Source of the DNA: Flavobacterium subsaxonicum WB 4.1-42 = DSM 21790
GTDB lineage: Bacteria > Bacteroidota > Bacteroidia > Flavobacteriales > Flavobacteriaceae
NCBI RefSeq assembly: GCF_000422725.1
Contig: NZ_AUGP01000017.1
Span: forward strand, 310,001-374,000
Direction of reading: 5' to 3'
DNA: 64,000 nucleotides
A model generated the notes under the pieces. That model saw only the letters and a list, made by a program, of their open reading frames with translations, was not told the DNA's origin and searched no databases. The translations under genes were made by a program, and so were the position numbers. Below, one piece after another: positions 1-9,577 of this stretch (positions are counted from its first letter, which is position 1; the number at the start of each line of letters is the position of its first letter).

Positions 1-202
1 GACCTAATATCATAGGGCCCCACGAGTTAATATAATCTATAAAACGGTTACCGTCTTCGTCATAAAGATACGGGCCGTTTGCTTCTTTAATAAAAATTGG
101 TGTGCCACCTACGGCCCTAAAGGCACGTACGGGCGAGTTTACGCCGCCTGGTATTACCTTTTCTGCTTCGGCAAACAGCTGGCTGCTACGTTGGTATAAC
201 AT
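1..202 (-). CDS. hemL: Glutamate-1-semialdehyde 2,1-aminomutase (partial, N-terminal 67 residues)
   Basis: Only the start of the gene is in the window; it runs off the left edge. The translated N-terminus begins [15 protein letters not shown] and continues with the [11 protein letters not shown] motif and a [14 protein letters not shown] segment, which are characteristic of HemL. The family is a PLP enzyme of the C5 tetrapyrrole pathway that turns glutamate-1-semialdehyde into 5-aminolevulinate in the cytoplasm. Its ATG lies 2 bp after the stop of the upstream glucosaminidase gene, so it is probably the third gene of a minus-strand operon. The PLP-lysine region is outside the window and cannot be checked. 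Confidence 0.93.
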   Translation of the reverse strand, partial: MLYQRSSQLFAEAEKVIPGGVNSPVRAFRAVGGTPIFIKEANGPYLYDEDGNRFIDYINSWGPMILG

Positions 203-204
203 AA

Positions 205-1173
205 TTATTTTACTTTAAGTACCTGCCCTATAGAAATTGCGTTGCCGTTAAGCCCGTTTAATTGTATAAGCGCATCTACAGTGGTGTTGTGTTTTTTAGA
301 AATAGAATACAGTGTGTCGCCCTGCACTACTTTGTACGACCCTACAGCAATGGTTTCGTCTGCCTGGGCAACGGCCTGCACTACACTTGGCGACGGGGCC
401 GGTGTTGCCGCAACAACAGGAGCCGGAGCCGTTACAGGGGTTGACGGTTTAGGGGTAGGTGCCGGTGCTTTTACAGGTGCCTTAACAACCGGCGTAAAAT
501 TGTTGCCTAAAACTTCGGCATCGTATTTTGCAAGTTCGTAACGCTCTATAAGGCCAATTAGCTTTTCAGGATATTTTGGGTCGGTGGCATAGCCTGCCGA
601 CCTTAAACCTTTAGCCCAGGCTTCGTAATCGTCTTTCTCTAATTTGAATAAAGCAGCATAACGCCCCCTTGTAGTAAGGAATAACGAGTGGTCGTTAAAC
701 GACTCTGATGGCTGGCTGTATTTCCTGAAACACTCCTGTTCAGAGTCATCATCGTGGTAAATTTTATCGCCGGTCCAGTCGTTATGGCATTTAATACCAA
801 AGTGGTTGTTGGCCGTAACGCACAGTGTACCTTTACCCGCACCACTCTCTAATATGCCCTGCGCTAATGTAATACTGGCAGGTATGCCGTGGTTCTTCAT
901 ATTTTGTTTGGCAACATCTTTATAATCTAAAACGTATTGCTTTACAAGATCTGAATATACTACGGTTTTAGAGGTAGATTCCAGCACCTCAACTTCGCGG
1001 TCGTCTTTTTTAGAGTTCGAAGCGGTTGCAGTGTGCGTTTTAGTAGTTGTTGTTTTCTTTTTACGGCTATTTTTTGCCGTACCGTTTTTAGTTGTTTGTA
1101 TATAGTGCTTTTTAGAGCTTCCGCAGCTTACAATAAGGCTTAACAATACAAAAGCTAAAATTTTTTTAAACAT
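205..1173 (-). CDS. GH73-type glucosaminidase lipoprotein with C-terminal LysM
   Basis: A 322-residue putative peptidoglycan hydrolase. Residues 1-17 form a lipoprotein signal with Cys17 in SLIVSCGSS, followed by a Lys/Thr-rich linker to about residue 70. Residues 80-215 match the glucosaminidase (GH73, FlgJ-like) fold: the candidate catalytic Glu109 is in QGILESGAG, and NNHFGIKC and the [14 protein letters not shown] segments follow. A Pro/Ala/Thr-rich linker precedes one LysM domain at about 279-322 ([16 protein letters not shown]). The family cleaves beta-1,4 N-acetylglucosaminyl bonds in the wall; LysM anchors it to glycan. It sits 3 bp from the ACC-deaminase-like gene and 2 bp from hemL, suggesting cotranscription without an obvious functional link. 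Confidence 0.88.
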   Translation of the reverse strand: MFKKILAFVLLSLIVSCGSSKKHYIQTTKNGTAKNSRKKKTTTTKTHTATASNSKKDDREVEVLESTSKTVVYSDLVKQYVLDYKDVAKQNMKNHGIPASITLAQGILESGAGKGTLCVTANNHFGIKCHNDWTGDKIYHDDDSEQECFRKYSQPSESFNDHSLFLTTRGRYAALFKLEKDDYEAWAKGLRSAGYATDPKYPEKLIGLIERYELAKYDAEVLGNNFTPVVKAPVKAPAPTPKPSTPVTAPAPVVAATPAPSPSVVQAVAQADETIAVGSYKVVQGDTLYSISKKHNTTVDALIQLNGLNGNAISIGQVLKVK

Positions 1174-1176
1174 ATC

Positions 1177-2067
1177 TTACGATTTTATTATAGGTAGTTT
1201 CTTTCTTATAAGTTCTTTGTTCATGCCTGCAATACCCTGGAGCCCACCGGTATGAATAAGCAAAATGTTAGAGTTTGGCGCAAACCAGCCTTTATTTACC
1301 AAATCTATAACGCCAAAAAACAGCTTTGCCGTATACACAGGGTCTAACAGAATGCCGGTTTTAACATAGAAATCGTTAATAAACAGTATCAGTTCTTCGG
1401 TTACTTTGCCGTATCCTCCAAAATGATAGTCTTCCACCAGCTCCCAGTTGCCCTTAGGCGCAAATTTACAAATATCATTTAATAAACCCGCACCTTTAAG
1501 TGCAGGAAAACCAAGAACTTTTTGCCCTTCTGCCGCCGAATTGATGATCCCTGCAATGGTACCGCCTGTGCCTACCGCACAGCAAACGTGTGTAAAATTG
1601 GCATCGTTAGCATCTAAAATCTCTTCGCAGCCCTTAACCGCGAGGTCGTTAGTTCCGCCTTCGGGCAACAGGTAAAAATCGCCAAATTGTTGGATAAGAT
1701 TAGCAATAAAATCGGGTTCGGTTTTATTTTTATAAGCCTCACGGGTAATAAAATGCAGCTGCATGCCGCACTGTTGTGCAAAAGTAAGCGTAGGGTTATC
1801 GGCAATTTTATGGGCCAGTTCTTCTCCCCTAATAATGCCTATAGTAGCAAAGTTATACTCCTTACCTGCGGCTGCGGTTGCGGCTATATGGTTGCTAAAG
1901 GCCCCACCAAAAGTCAGCAGCGCAGTTTTGCCTTCGGCTTTAGCCTGAAGTATGTTGTATTTTAGCTTCCGGAATTTATTTCCTGATATATGCGGGTGCA
2001 GTAAATCTTCGCGCTTTACGGTAAGCGTTATATTATTGTTAAATTTTAGAGGTATAACGTGATTCAT
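1177..2067 (-). CDS. ACC deaminase / D-cysteine desulfhydrase family PLP enzyme
   Basis: A PLP-dependent enzyme of the tryptophan-synthase-beta fold (296 residues from the chosen start). The PLP lysine is in HISGNKFRKLKY near the N-terminus, followed by the TFGGAFSNHIAA substrate loop and a glycine-rich phosphate loop AVGTGGTIAG. The family includes 1-aminocyclopropane-1-carboxylate deaminase and D-cysteine desulfhydrase; in Bacteroidetes the latter activity is the more likely one, but substrate cannot be read from sequence. I chose the ATG at 2067 (MNHVIPL); an in-frame TTG at 2085 would only add MCLLCI. It is the first gene of the operon with the glucosaminidase and hemL. Confidence 0.82.
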   Translation of the reverse strand: MNHVIPLKFNNNITLTVKREDLLHPHISGNKFRKLKYNILQAKAEGKTALLTFGGAFSNHIAATAAAGKEYNFATIGIIRGEELAHKIADNPTLTFAQQCGMQLHFITREAYKNKTEPDFIANLIQQFGDFYLLPEGGTNDLAVKGCEEILDANDANFTHVCCAVGTGGTIAGIINSAAEGQKVLGFPALKGAGLLNDICKFAPKGNWELVEDYHFGGYGKVTEELILFINDFYVKTGILLDPVYTAKLFFGVIDLVNKGWFAPNSNILLIHTGGLQGIAGMNKELIRKKLPIIKS

Positions 2068-2173
2068 TATGCAAAGTAAACACAAAAAACGGGGCTATAA
2101 AATTACCTTTTAGCTAAAAATGCAATATTGGCATAAGTTGATCTATGTTAAGATACTACATGTTAATTTTTAG

Positions 2174-2181
2174 TATCTTTG
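2174..2181 (+). promoter_or_regulatory. Candidate -7 box (TATCTTTG) for the GAF-type gene
   Basis: TATCTTTG matches the Bacteroidetes TAnnTTTG box and lies 19 bp before the ATG at 2201. No TTG is found at the standard 19-bp spacing, so this is only a half-supported promoter. Confidence 0.4.
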
Positions 2182-2200
2182 TACTCTTATTTGCAATGTG

Positions 2201-4573
2201 ATGAAAATTGAAGATGAACATTATAGCAGCCCCCTTATTGCAAAGATATCTTTTCATAAGGTGCTGGAAACACTGGAGGAAATTGCAGAATCTGACGTAG
2301 ATTATAGATCTGATTACGCCAAGGCACTGCTTGCCCATACGGCCCCCTACCCTGAGCTTCGTGATGGTATTACCGATCTCTCCTTACTGGATAAGCACGA
2401 AAAACTGATTAAAAACCTTTTAGCCGACCTTTTTCCTACCGCGCTAACTAACAACGAAATTAAGGCTGCATCTATACCTTTTTTTAATACAACCTTTAAC
2501 CATACAGCACGCTTTAAAAAAATACTGAACGACGCCGGTCAGGATTTTAATAAAACCATTCGTAATTTTGAAGATAACCAGTTTTACGTTTTTTGCTGTT
2601 GCCTGATACTAAACAGCTATTACGGCTATCATTTTGATTTTAGCCAGCCTTTGTTTTATGATATACCGGATGCTGAAGGGGTTATGAAACACTACCGCAT
2701 TATGTACAATGGCGATTTTATGGAAATTATCCGTACAGAAAAAGCTATTGATATTACCGATGAGGATGTGGTATTGTTAATGGATAACTTTGATGATGTT
2801 GCGCTCTGGAAAGAGAAATTTCCCGAAGAAAGCTGGATATCTAAAGGCTTTGCCATAGTATCGTTATTTGATGCCACTACCGAGAGTGCCATATCGAGCC
2901 TTAAAAGCAACCTGCTTGTAAGTGATGATTTTGCCGAGGTAAACGAAGGCAATTTTGAGGCGATATTCAGGTCGATTTACAAAATACCCGACCTGCGCAT
3001 TGGTTTTACCGAGGTAAGCACCGAAGACAACTTATTTAAGCTGGCACCTTTTGCCGATATTAAGAGCCACATTTTAGCCGATAATAAAGAGATTAACTGC
3101 AACAATATGTTTTGCAGCGAAACGCTTGATGAGTTGCTGGAACAACGCAAATACCTGATTATATCAGACGTTGAAGCGTATGAGGTAAAACACCCATCGG
3201 AATGCGATTTGGTAAAGCACCTGCTTTCGCAAAATATTAGGAGCATTATTCTTGCCCCTATTATTAAGAACAATAAAATGTACGGGTTTATAGAACTGGT
3301 TTCGGCCCGCCCAAGGGAGCTTAACAGTATTAATGCCAACAAACTGGAGTATATACTGCCGTTTCTAACCGATACTATAGAACGCTACTACTCTGAATTG
3401 CAGAACGAGGTAGACGCTATTATCCAAAAAGAATATACGGCCATACACCACAGTGTGTACTGGAAGTTTAGGGAAGAAGCGCTTACGCACGTTAATAAAC
3501 GCAACAACCGCGAGAATTTTAAGGAGATTGTTTTTAGGGAAGTATACCCGCTTTACGGCCAGATAGACGTTAAAGGATCGTCGACTGCGCGTAACGAGTC
3601 GACCGAGAAGGACCTTGCCCTACAGATAACCAAACTGTTGTCGCTCTTCCGTTTTATCTTCAAGCAGGAAAAACTGCCGCTTATAGAACAGCACATTTAT
3701 GAGCTGGAAAGTATTGAAGATGAACTAAAAAAAGAACTGAAAGCCGATACCGAAGCTACAGTACAAAATTATATTATAAACGAAGTACACCCGGTTATAC
3801 AGCATTTTGATTCGGCTAATAGTGCCATTCACGATAAAATTGCCCAATATTTTGGCACGCTGGACAGCAAGGTAAAAATGGTGTACGAAAGCCGTAAAGA
3901 TTTTGATGATACCCTGTCGGTAATCAACAAGCAAATGGCTGCGGTACTGGATGAAAAACAGGCGCAGGCGCAGCAGTTCTTTCCGCACTATTACGAGCGT
4001 TTTAAAACCGATGGTGTAGAGCACAACCTATACATTGGGGCATCTATATCGCCCAAGCATTCCTACAACCCGCTTTATCTAAATAACCTTAGGTTATGGC
4101 AGTTGCAGGCCATGTGCGAAATGGAGAACGAATATTACAAGCTTAAACCATCGTTACGGTATGAGCTGGATGTAACATCGCTAATACTGGTGTTTAGTTC
4201 GCCTATCTCGATACGTTTCCGTATGGACGAAAAACGTTTTGACGTAGATGGCACGTATAACGCCCGCTATGAGGTGGTTAAAAAACGTATTGATAAATCT
4301 AACATTAAAGGCACCAAAGAGCGTATTACCCAAAAGGGCAAAATAACTATTGTGTACACCCAGAAAAAGGAAGAGGCAGAATACCGAAGGTATATTCAGT
4401 TTTTGCAGCACCAAAACATGCTGGGCAACGTTATAGAAAGTTTTGATGTAGAAGACCTGCAAGGCGTAACCGGGCTTAAAGCCCTGCGTGTTGAAGTTAG
4501 CTACAACAACCTGCAAAGGCCCGAAGGAACTTACAGCTATGAAGACCTTTTAAAAGAATTATCGCATAAATAA
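2201..4573 (+). CDS. Large GAF-domain-type cytoplasmic protein, function unknown
   Basis: A 790-residue protein with no signal peptide or membrane segment. I recognise it as a Bacteroidetes family usually annotated as GAF-domain containing; the segment at about 290-400 (YLIISDVEAYE, SIILAPIIKNNKMYGFIELVSA) has the alternating beta pattern and the IxAPI..xxxxxGxIEL signature of a GAF sensor domain. The regions before (1-280) and after (400-790) are mixed helical with many charged residues and no recognised catalytic motif. No kinase, cyclase or HD output domain is visible. An ATG at 2201 is preferred over the GTG one codon earlier. A perfect palindromic terminator separates it from the convergent HD-PycTM gene. 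Confidence 0.6.
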   Translation: MKIEDEHYSSPLIAKISFHKVLETLEEIAESDVDYRSDYAKALLAHTAPYPELRDGITDLSLLDKHEKLIKNLLADLFPTALTNNEIKAASIPFFNTTFNHTARFKKILNDAGQDFNKTIRNFEDNQFYVFCCCLILNSYYGYHFDFSQPLFYDIPDAEGVMKHYRIMYNGDFMEIIRTEKAIDITDEDVVLLMDNFDDVALWKEKFPEESWISKGFAIVSLFDATTESAISSLKSNLLVSDDFAEVNEGNFEAIFRSIYKIPDLRIGFTEVSTEDNLFKLAPFADIKSHILADNKEINCNNMFCSETLDELLEQRKYLIISDVEAYEVKHPSECDLVKHLLSQNIRSIILAPIIKNNKMYGFIELVSARPRELNSINANKLEYILPFLTDTIERYYSELQNEVDAIIQKEYTAIHHSVYWKFREEALTHVNKRNNRENFKEIVFREVYPLYGQIDVKGSSTARNESTEKDLALQITKLLSLFRFIFKQEKLPLIEQHIYELESIEDELKKELKADTEATVQNYIINEVHPVIQHFDSANSAIHDKIAQYFGTLDSKVKMVYESRKDFDDTLSVINKQMAAVLDEKQAQAQQFFPHYYERFKTDGVEHNLYIGASISPKHSYNPLYLNNLRLWQLQAMCEMENEYYKLKPSLRYELDVTSLILVFSSPISIRFRMDEKRFDVDGTYNARYEVVKKRIDKSNIKGTKERITQKGKITIVYTQKKEEAEYRRYIQFLQHQNMLGNVIESFDVEDLQGVTGLKALRVEVSYNNLQRPEGTYSYEDLLKELSHK

Positions 4574-4590
4574 AACTTTACTTTATACAC

Positions 4591-4616
4591 AAAAGGCAGC
4601 CAATTGGCTGCCTTTT
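4591..4616. terminator. Bidirectional rho-independent terminator
   Basis: A perfect inverted repeat AAAAGGCAGCCAA/TTGGCTGCCTTTT lies between two convergent genes. It has A-runs and T-runs on both flanks, so it can serve both strands. Confidence 0.85.
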
Positions 4617-4642
4617 GTTATTGATATTAATATCGTACGTGC

Positions 4643-5827
4643 TTAAAGCATCCAGAAGGCGGTTACAAATGCCGCTACCGATGCCAGTATACCTACCATA
4701 AATATATTATAGGTAATGCGCAGCAGGTTGTATTTTCTGTTTAATACCTTACCTAAAAAGTAAAGGTCTTTAATCATGGCGTTGTACAGGTAATCGCGGT
4801 CTTTCATCATATCGTTAATGGCCCATTCGTATTCTTCTAAAGGCATTTTGTAAAAGTTACCAAAAAACAAAAGGTTAACCCTTCGCTCATCAATATCCTT
4901 ACGGGTAAAAGTACCGGTAGTAACCTTTGGCCTTGTAGAGAGTATGGCAAAAACTATAGAGGTGGTGCTAAAAAGCATCATAACAAACGTTGGTATAATA
5001 AGGTGTGCATTGGCCGGCGCATCCAGTTTGGGTATAATGCTACCCAAAGCAATAGATATTATAATAGCATTTACAGAGAGCAGTATGTTGGCCTTGCTAT
5101 CGGCAATTTCGCTCAGGCGGGTATGGTTATTAAGGGTAACCCTAAACATGGTATCGATACCACGGTCTGGCCTGTCTAACTTTTCAAGCTTCTTTTTATT
5201 AAGTTTGTCTTTAGGTACTTTTTTCTTTCCTGTTTCCAGCTCGTTAATTATGCCTTGTAATGATGCAATATTGGCCTCTTTAAGCGGTTGCAGCTTTTCT
5301 TTGCCATAGGTGGTATAAAAACGGTGGTTCATCAACAGCATCTTGCGGTTGCCGGCACACCATTCTAAATCGGTATATAACTTATGCTGGGTTAGCTTCC
5401 ACTCCTCACGAAGCAGTTCAGATAGCAATGTGTAATTGCTTTCGGCAAAATGCGAGCAATCGGCATCCTTAATAATTTTTTCAAGGTGCGTTTGGGGCTC
5501 AGCCTCCATTTTTGTAATGCGTATAAGCTGTGCCACGGTAGCCGCCTTATCTGCCGGATAGCCTTTTTCTAACAGGTATTTCTCGGCCATAACAGCGCTC
5601 CGTTCCTCATGGTCTGTTGGCCCGTCTACATAGCCGGCATCATGAAACCATGCTGCCAAAATAACCATTTCGGCATCGGCATCAGCCACACCTTCTTCTT
5701 TGGCAATAATAGCCGCGTAGTTTACAACCCGTAAAGTATGGTTAAAATTATGGTATATATAATCCGGAGATAACCTATCTTTGAATAAGTGAAAGACGTA
5801 GCTTTCGGCATTTTCAACAAAATTCAT
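4643..5827 (-). CDS. HD phosphohydrolase fused to a PycTM-like membrane domain
   Basis: A two-domain protein of 394 residues from the ATG at 5827 (an upstream TTG at 5851 would only add MVVLISVH). Residues about 15-190 are an HD domain: the first His in FNHTLRVVNYA, the HD pair in AAWFHDAGYVDG, and a later Asp in KDADCSHF, the metal-binding pattern of HD hydrolases. A basic linker (KKKVPKDKLNKKK) leads to about residue 235, after which NNHTRLSEIADSKANILLS and the following segments match the DUF5706/PycTM domain, with three or more hydrophobic helices to the C-terminus (IIISIALGSIIP, TFVMMLFSTTSIVFAIL, VGILASVAAFVTAFWML). PycTM domains are the membrane effectors of Pycsar anti-phage systems that respond to cCMP or cUMP. 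No cyclase gene is adjacent, so a house-keeping or stand-alone nucleotide role is as likely as defence. Confidence 0.78.
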   Translation of the reverse strand: MNFVENAESYVFHLFKDRLSPDYIYHNFNHTLRVVNYAAIIAKEEGVADADAEMVILAAWFHDAGYVDGPTDHEERSAVMAEKYLLEKGYPADKAATVAQLIRITKMEAEPQTHLEKIIKDADCSHFAESNYTLLSELLREEWKLTQHKLYTDLEWCAGNRKMLLMNHRFYTTYGKEKLQPLKEANIASLQGIINELETGKKKVPKDKLNKKKLEKLDRPDRGIDTMFRVTLNNHTRLSEIADSKANILLSVNAIIISIALGSIIPKLDAPANAHLIIPTFVMMLFSTTSIVFAILSTRPKVTTGTFTRKDIDERRVNLLFFGNFYKMPLEEYEWAINDMMKDRDYLYNAMIKDLYFLGKVLNRKYNLLRITYNIFMVGILASVAAFVTAFWML

Positions 5828-5854
5828 GTGCACTGAAATTAACACTACCAATTT

Positions 5855-8800
5855 ATGAAATTCTTTTGGGTAAACCGTAGTACTGTAAGAAATATTAAAC
5901 GTTTCTTATTTCTATTTATTTTATCCTGCCTTTACTCCTGCGCTACCCACCATGCACAGTACGGAAAAGAGGCTCTTGCACCGGCACCGGACAGCCTGAA
6001 GCCCGGCGAACTTATGCACCGTTTTTACCTTGTGGGCGATGCCGGCTATGCCACCCACCCCAACTCGCAGCAGCTTTTAGGCATCTTAAAGCCAAAGCTT
6101 GCCACCGAAAGCAAAAATGCCACCCTTTTATACCTTGGCGATAACATTTATCCGTTAGGCATGCCGCCCGAAGGCCATAAAGACCGTAAAGAGGCCGAGG
6201 CGTCTTTAAACAGCCAGCTGGAAATGGCTACCGGCTTTAAAGGCAATGTGCATTTTATACCCGGCAACCACGACTGGTACCACGGACTTAAAGGCCTGGA
6301 AGAAGAATCCAAACTGGTTAATGCAAAGCTTGAAAAAAAAGACGGCTTTTTACCCAAAAAAGGCTGCGGTATAGACGATGTTAAAATAGACGACAATATT
6401 ACGCTTATTACCATAGACAGCCAGTGGTTTATAGAAGACTGGGACAACTACCCTACCATAAACGACGACTGCACCATTAAAACCCGCGAGGGCATGTTTA
6501 CCGAACTGGAAAGCCTGCTGAATAAAAACCAGGATAAAATAGTAATACTTGCCATCCACCACCCGTTAATGACTAATGGTACGCATGGCGGGCAATTTTC
6601 GGCAGAAAAGCAGTTATTCCCCCTAAAATATAAAATACCCTTGCCTGTGTTGGGCACTATGATAAACCTGGCGCGCGAGGCATCGGGCTACAGCACACAG
6701 GATAAGCAAAGCCGCGTTTACGGCACGCTTGCCGGCAGGATCCAGACATTGATTCAGGATAAAACCAATGTGGTGGTGGTATCGGGCCACGACCATAATT
6801 TGCAGTACATCCACAAAGATAATATACACCAGATAGTAAGCGGGTCGGGTTCTAAAGAAGAGGCAGCCAAAGCCGTTAACCCCGAAGATTTTAGCTACGG
6901 CGCCAACGGTTATGCCATATTAGACGTATTTAAAGACGGCCTGGCAAAAGTTACCTACTACAGCACTAAAAACGGTAAAGACGAAAAACTGTTCGAAAAA
7001 ACAATGCTGCAAAAAGCACCTGTTGTTTTAAAACAGTACCCTGAGAGTTTTCCGGCTACCACAACCACATCGGTCTACACCCCGCAAATGACAATGAAAA
7101 GCGGGTTTTACAGGTTTTTATTCGGCACCCATTACAGCAAAGTATACAGCAGGCCGGTAACGGTGCAAAACCTTGCCATAGATACGCTATACGGTGGCTT
7201 AACCCCGGGCCGTGCGGGTGGCGGGCACCAGAGTAACTCGCTTAGGCTGGTAGATAAAGACGGTAAAGAATATGTTATGCGCGGCATTAAAAAGAGTGCT
7301 ACCCGTTTTTTGCAGGCTACCGCTTTTAAAGACCGCTACGTGGGCGATGATTTTGACAACACATTTGCCGAAAGTTTCTTATTAGATTTTTACACCACGG
7401 CACACCCCTACACCCCGTTTATTGTAGACGAGCTGGAAGAAACAGCAGGCATTTATCATACCAATCCGGAGTTGTACTACATACCCAAACAAAACCCGCT
7501 TAAAGAAAATAACGAAAAGTTTGGCGATGAGCTGTACATGGTTGAAGAGCGCCCTATAGACGAGTTTAAAGACCTGGCCAGCTTTGGCAAACCCGATGGC
7601 ATAGATGGCACTGATGATGTTTATGCTAACCTGCGTAAGGACGGCAAGTACAAAATAGACGAGCGCGCTTACATTCGCGTGCGACTGTTTGATATGCTTA
7701 TAGGCGACTGGGACCGCCACGGCGACCAGTGGCGCTGGGCGCGTTACAAAGAGAAAGACAGTGTGGTGTACCGCCCTATTCCGCGCGACCGCGACCAGGC
7801 GTTCCCTAAATACGATGGTGCGTTGCTGTCCATCCTTATGAATATTCCCGGGCTTCGCCACATGCATACTTTTAAAGAAGATGAGCGCAATATTAAATGG
7901 CTAAACCGCGAACCGTATGCCTTAGACCTTGCCTTTATAAAACAGGCCGGAGAACAGGTGTGGCTGGATGAGGCCAAAGCATTGCAACAAAGCCTTACCG
8001 ATGAGGCTATAGATAAGGCTTTTGCCGGATTGCCAGCCGAGATGCAGGACGAAATATCAGACGATATTAAAGCCAAACTTAAGGCAAGGCGCGCCAAACT
8101 GGAGCGTTTTGCATTAGATTATCGCGAAACACTGCTAAAAACAGTACTTATTACCGGTACCGATAAAAAAGAGCGTTTTGTTATTACCCGCATGCCTGCC
8201 GGCGATACCGATGTTAAGGTGTACAGCCTTAAAAAGGATGGCGAGGTATTGGTACATTCGCATACGTACAACAAAAAACAAACCAAAGAAATCTGGATTT
8301 ACGGCCTTAATGATGATGATACTTTTGAGGTTACCGGCAAACCTAAAAAGCCTATTTTACTCAGGCTATTGGGTGGGCAAAACCACGATACCTATACTGT
8401 AGAGAACGGCAAGAACATTAAAATATACGATTTTAAAAGCAAGCCCAACACTTATAATAACGAGGGTAAAGCACAAATGCTACTTACCAACGATTACGAA
8501 ACCAACACTTACGACCCCGAAAAACCTAAATATAACTTTATAGCAGGCTACCCTACCATTGGCTATAACCCGGATGATGGTACTAAATTTGGCGCTATAT
8601 TTAATTATACCGTAAATAACTTTAACCGCAGGCCATTTTCGCGCAGGCATACCGTAAGGCTAAATTATTTTGCAGCCACCAATGGTTTTGACGTATCGTA
8701 CCGTGGTGTGTTTATGAATATTGCCAGCCGTTGGAATTTTGCGTTAGATGCTCGTTTTACGAGTCCTAATTTTAGTATTAACTATTTCGGCATGGGCAAC

Positions 8801-9577
8801 ACAACGCCAAATTATGATGACGACCTGGGGCTGAATTACAACAGGGTTAAAATGCAGATACTAAAGGTTGCGCCTTCGTTTTTTAGCGAGAGCAGAAACG
8901 GCAGCTTTATAGAATTTCAGGCACCGTTTGAAACCATAGAGATAGACGGCAGCCGCAACCGTTTTGTAAACCAGCCGGGCAACATTGCAGAGCGCCTTTT
9001 TGAGCACCGCCAGTATGCAGGGGTTCAGGCACTGTACAGTTTCTCAAATTTTGATAATAAGTCGCTGCCGGCACTGGGCATGTCGTTCTTTTTATCGGCA
9101 GGATGGAAAACCAGTTTAGACGAGATTAAGCGTAATTTTCCGCACCTTGAGGCGGGTATAACTTTTGTGCACAGGCTTACGGCCGATGACAGGCTGGTAT
9201 TTGCATCGTCGGTTAAAACAAAATTACTTTTTAATAATAATTTTGAGTTTTACCAGGCCGCTACCCTTGGCGGCGATCTTGATTTGCGTGGCTACAGGCG
9301 CGAGCGTTTTACGGGCAAGCAATCTGTTTACCACAGTACCGATTTAAGGTTTACCATTGGCAAATGGAAAAGCAGCTTTGTACCTCTTAAATACGGTATA
9401 CTGGGCGGGTACGATTATGGCCGCGTTTGGCTAAATAACGATACCAGCAACAAATGGCACCAAAGCGCCGGCGGTGGGCTATGGCTAAATGCCGTAGATG
9501 CCGTTACAGCGAGGGTTACTTATTTTAGGGGGAGCGATGGCGGCCGTATGGCCTTTGGCTTAACCTTTGGTTTTTAG
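5855..9577 (+). CDS. Metallophosphoesterase lipoprotein with C-terminal outer-membrane barrel
   Basis: A 1240-residue envelope protein. A basic N-region and hydrophobic helix end in a lipobox with Cys29 (CLYSCATHH). Residues 55-330 carry the calcineurin-like phosphoesterase motifs in order: VGDAGY, LGDNIY, PGNHDWY, HHPLM and GHDHN. The middle (about 400-880) contains a conserved region ending in DRHGDQWRWAR and PRDRDQAF, which resembles a second, kinase-like or phosphotransfer motif set, but I do not assign it. The last about 300 residues are amphipathic beta-strands with aromatic ends, including GGDLDLRGYRRERF and a terminal GLTFGF, as in BamA-type surface-antigen barrels. Its ATG is only 27 bp from the divergent HD-PycTM start, so promoters must lie within coding sequence. 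It overlaps the end of the convergent downstream gene by 18 bp. Confidence 0.8.
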   Translation: MKFFWVNRSTVRNIKRFLFLFILSCLYSCATHHAQYGKEALAPAPDSLKPGELMHRFYLVGDAGYATHPNSQQLLGILKPKLATESKNATLLYLGDNIYPLGMPPEGHKDRKEAEASLNSQLEMATGFKGNVHFIPGNHDWYHGLKGLEEESKLVNAKLEKKDGFLPKKGCGIDDVKIDDNITLITIDSQWFIEDWDNYPTINDDCTIKTREGMFTELESLLNKNQDKIVILAIHHPLMTNGTHGGQFSAEKQLFPLKYKIPLPVLGTMINLAREASGYSTQDKQSRVYGTLAGRIQTLIQDKTNVVVVSGHDHNLQYIHKDNIHQIVSGSGSKEEAAKAVNPEDFSYGANGYAILDVFKDGLAKVTYYSTKNGKDEKLFEKTMLQKAPVVLKQYPESFPATTTTSVYTPQMTMKSGFYRFLFGTHYSKVYSRPVTVQNLAIDTLYGGLTPGRAGGGHQSNSLRLVDKDGKEYVMRGIKKSATRFLQATAFKDRYVGDDFDNTFAESFLLDFYTTAHPYTPFIVDELEETAGIYHTNPELYYIPKQNPLKENNEKFGDELYMVEERPIDEFKDLASFGKPDGIDGTDDVYANLRKDGKYKIDERAYIRVRLFDMLIGDWDRHGDQWRWARYKEKDSVVYRPIPRDRDQAFPKYDGALLSILMNIPGLRHMHTFKEDERNIKWLNREPYALDLAFIKQAGEQVWLDEAKALQQSLTDEAIDKAFAGLPAEMQDEISDDIKAKLKARRAKLERFALDYRETLLKTVLITGTDKKERFVITRMPAGDTDVKVYSLKKDGEVLVHSHTYNKKQTKEIWIYGLNDDDTFEVTGKPKKPILLRLLGGQNHDTYTVENGKNIKIYDFKSKPNTYNNEGKAQMLLTNDYETNTYDPEKPKYNFIAGYPTIGYNPDDGTKFGAIFNYTVNNFNRRPFSRRHTVRLNYFAATNGFDVSYRGVFMNIASRWNFALDARFTSPNFSINYFGMGNTTPNYDDDLGLNYNRVKMQILKVAPSFFSESRNGSFIEFQAPFETIEIDGSRNRFVNQPGNIAERLFEHRQYAGVQALYSFSNFDNKSLPALGMSFFLSAGWKTSLDEIKRNFPHLEAGITFVHRLTADDRLVFASSVKTKLLFNNNFEFYQAATLGGDLDLRGYRRERFTGKQSVYHSTDLRFTIGKWKSSFVPLKYGILGGYDYGRVWLNNDTSNKWHQSAGGGLWLNAVDAVTARVTYFRGSDGGRMAFGLTFGF

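Noticed and set aside
4643..5827. Complete Pycsar operon
   Set aside because: No adenylate/guanylate-cyclase-type gene with uridylate or cytidylate specificity is found on either side; only the effector-like domain is present.
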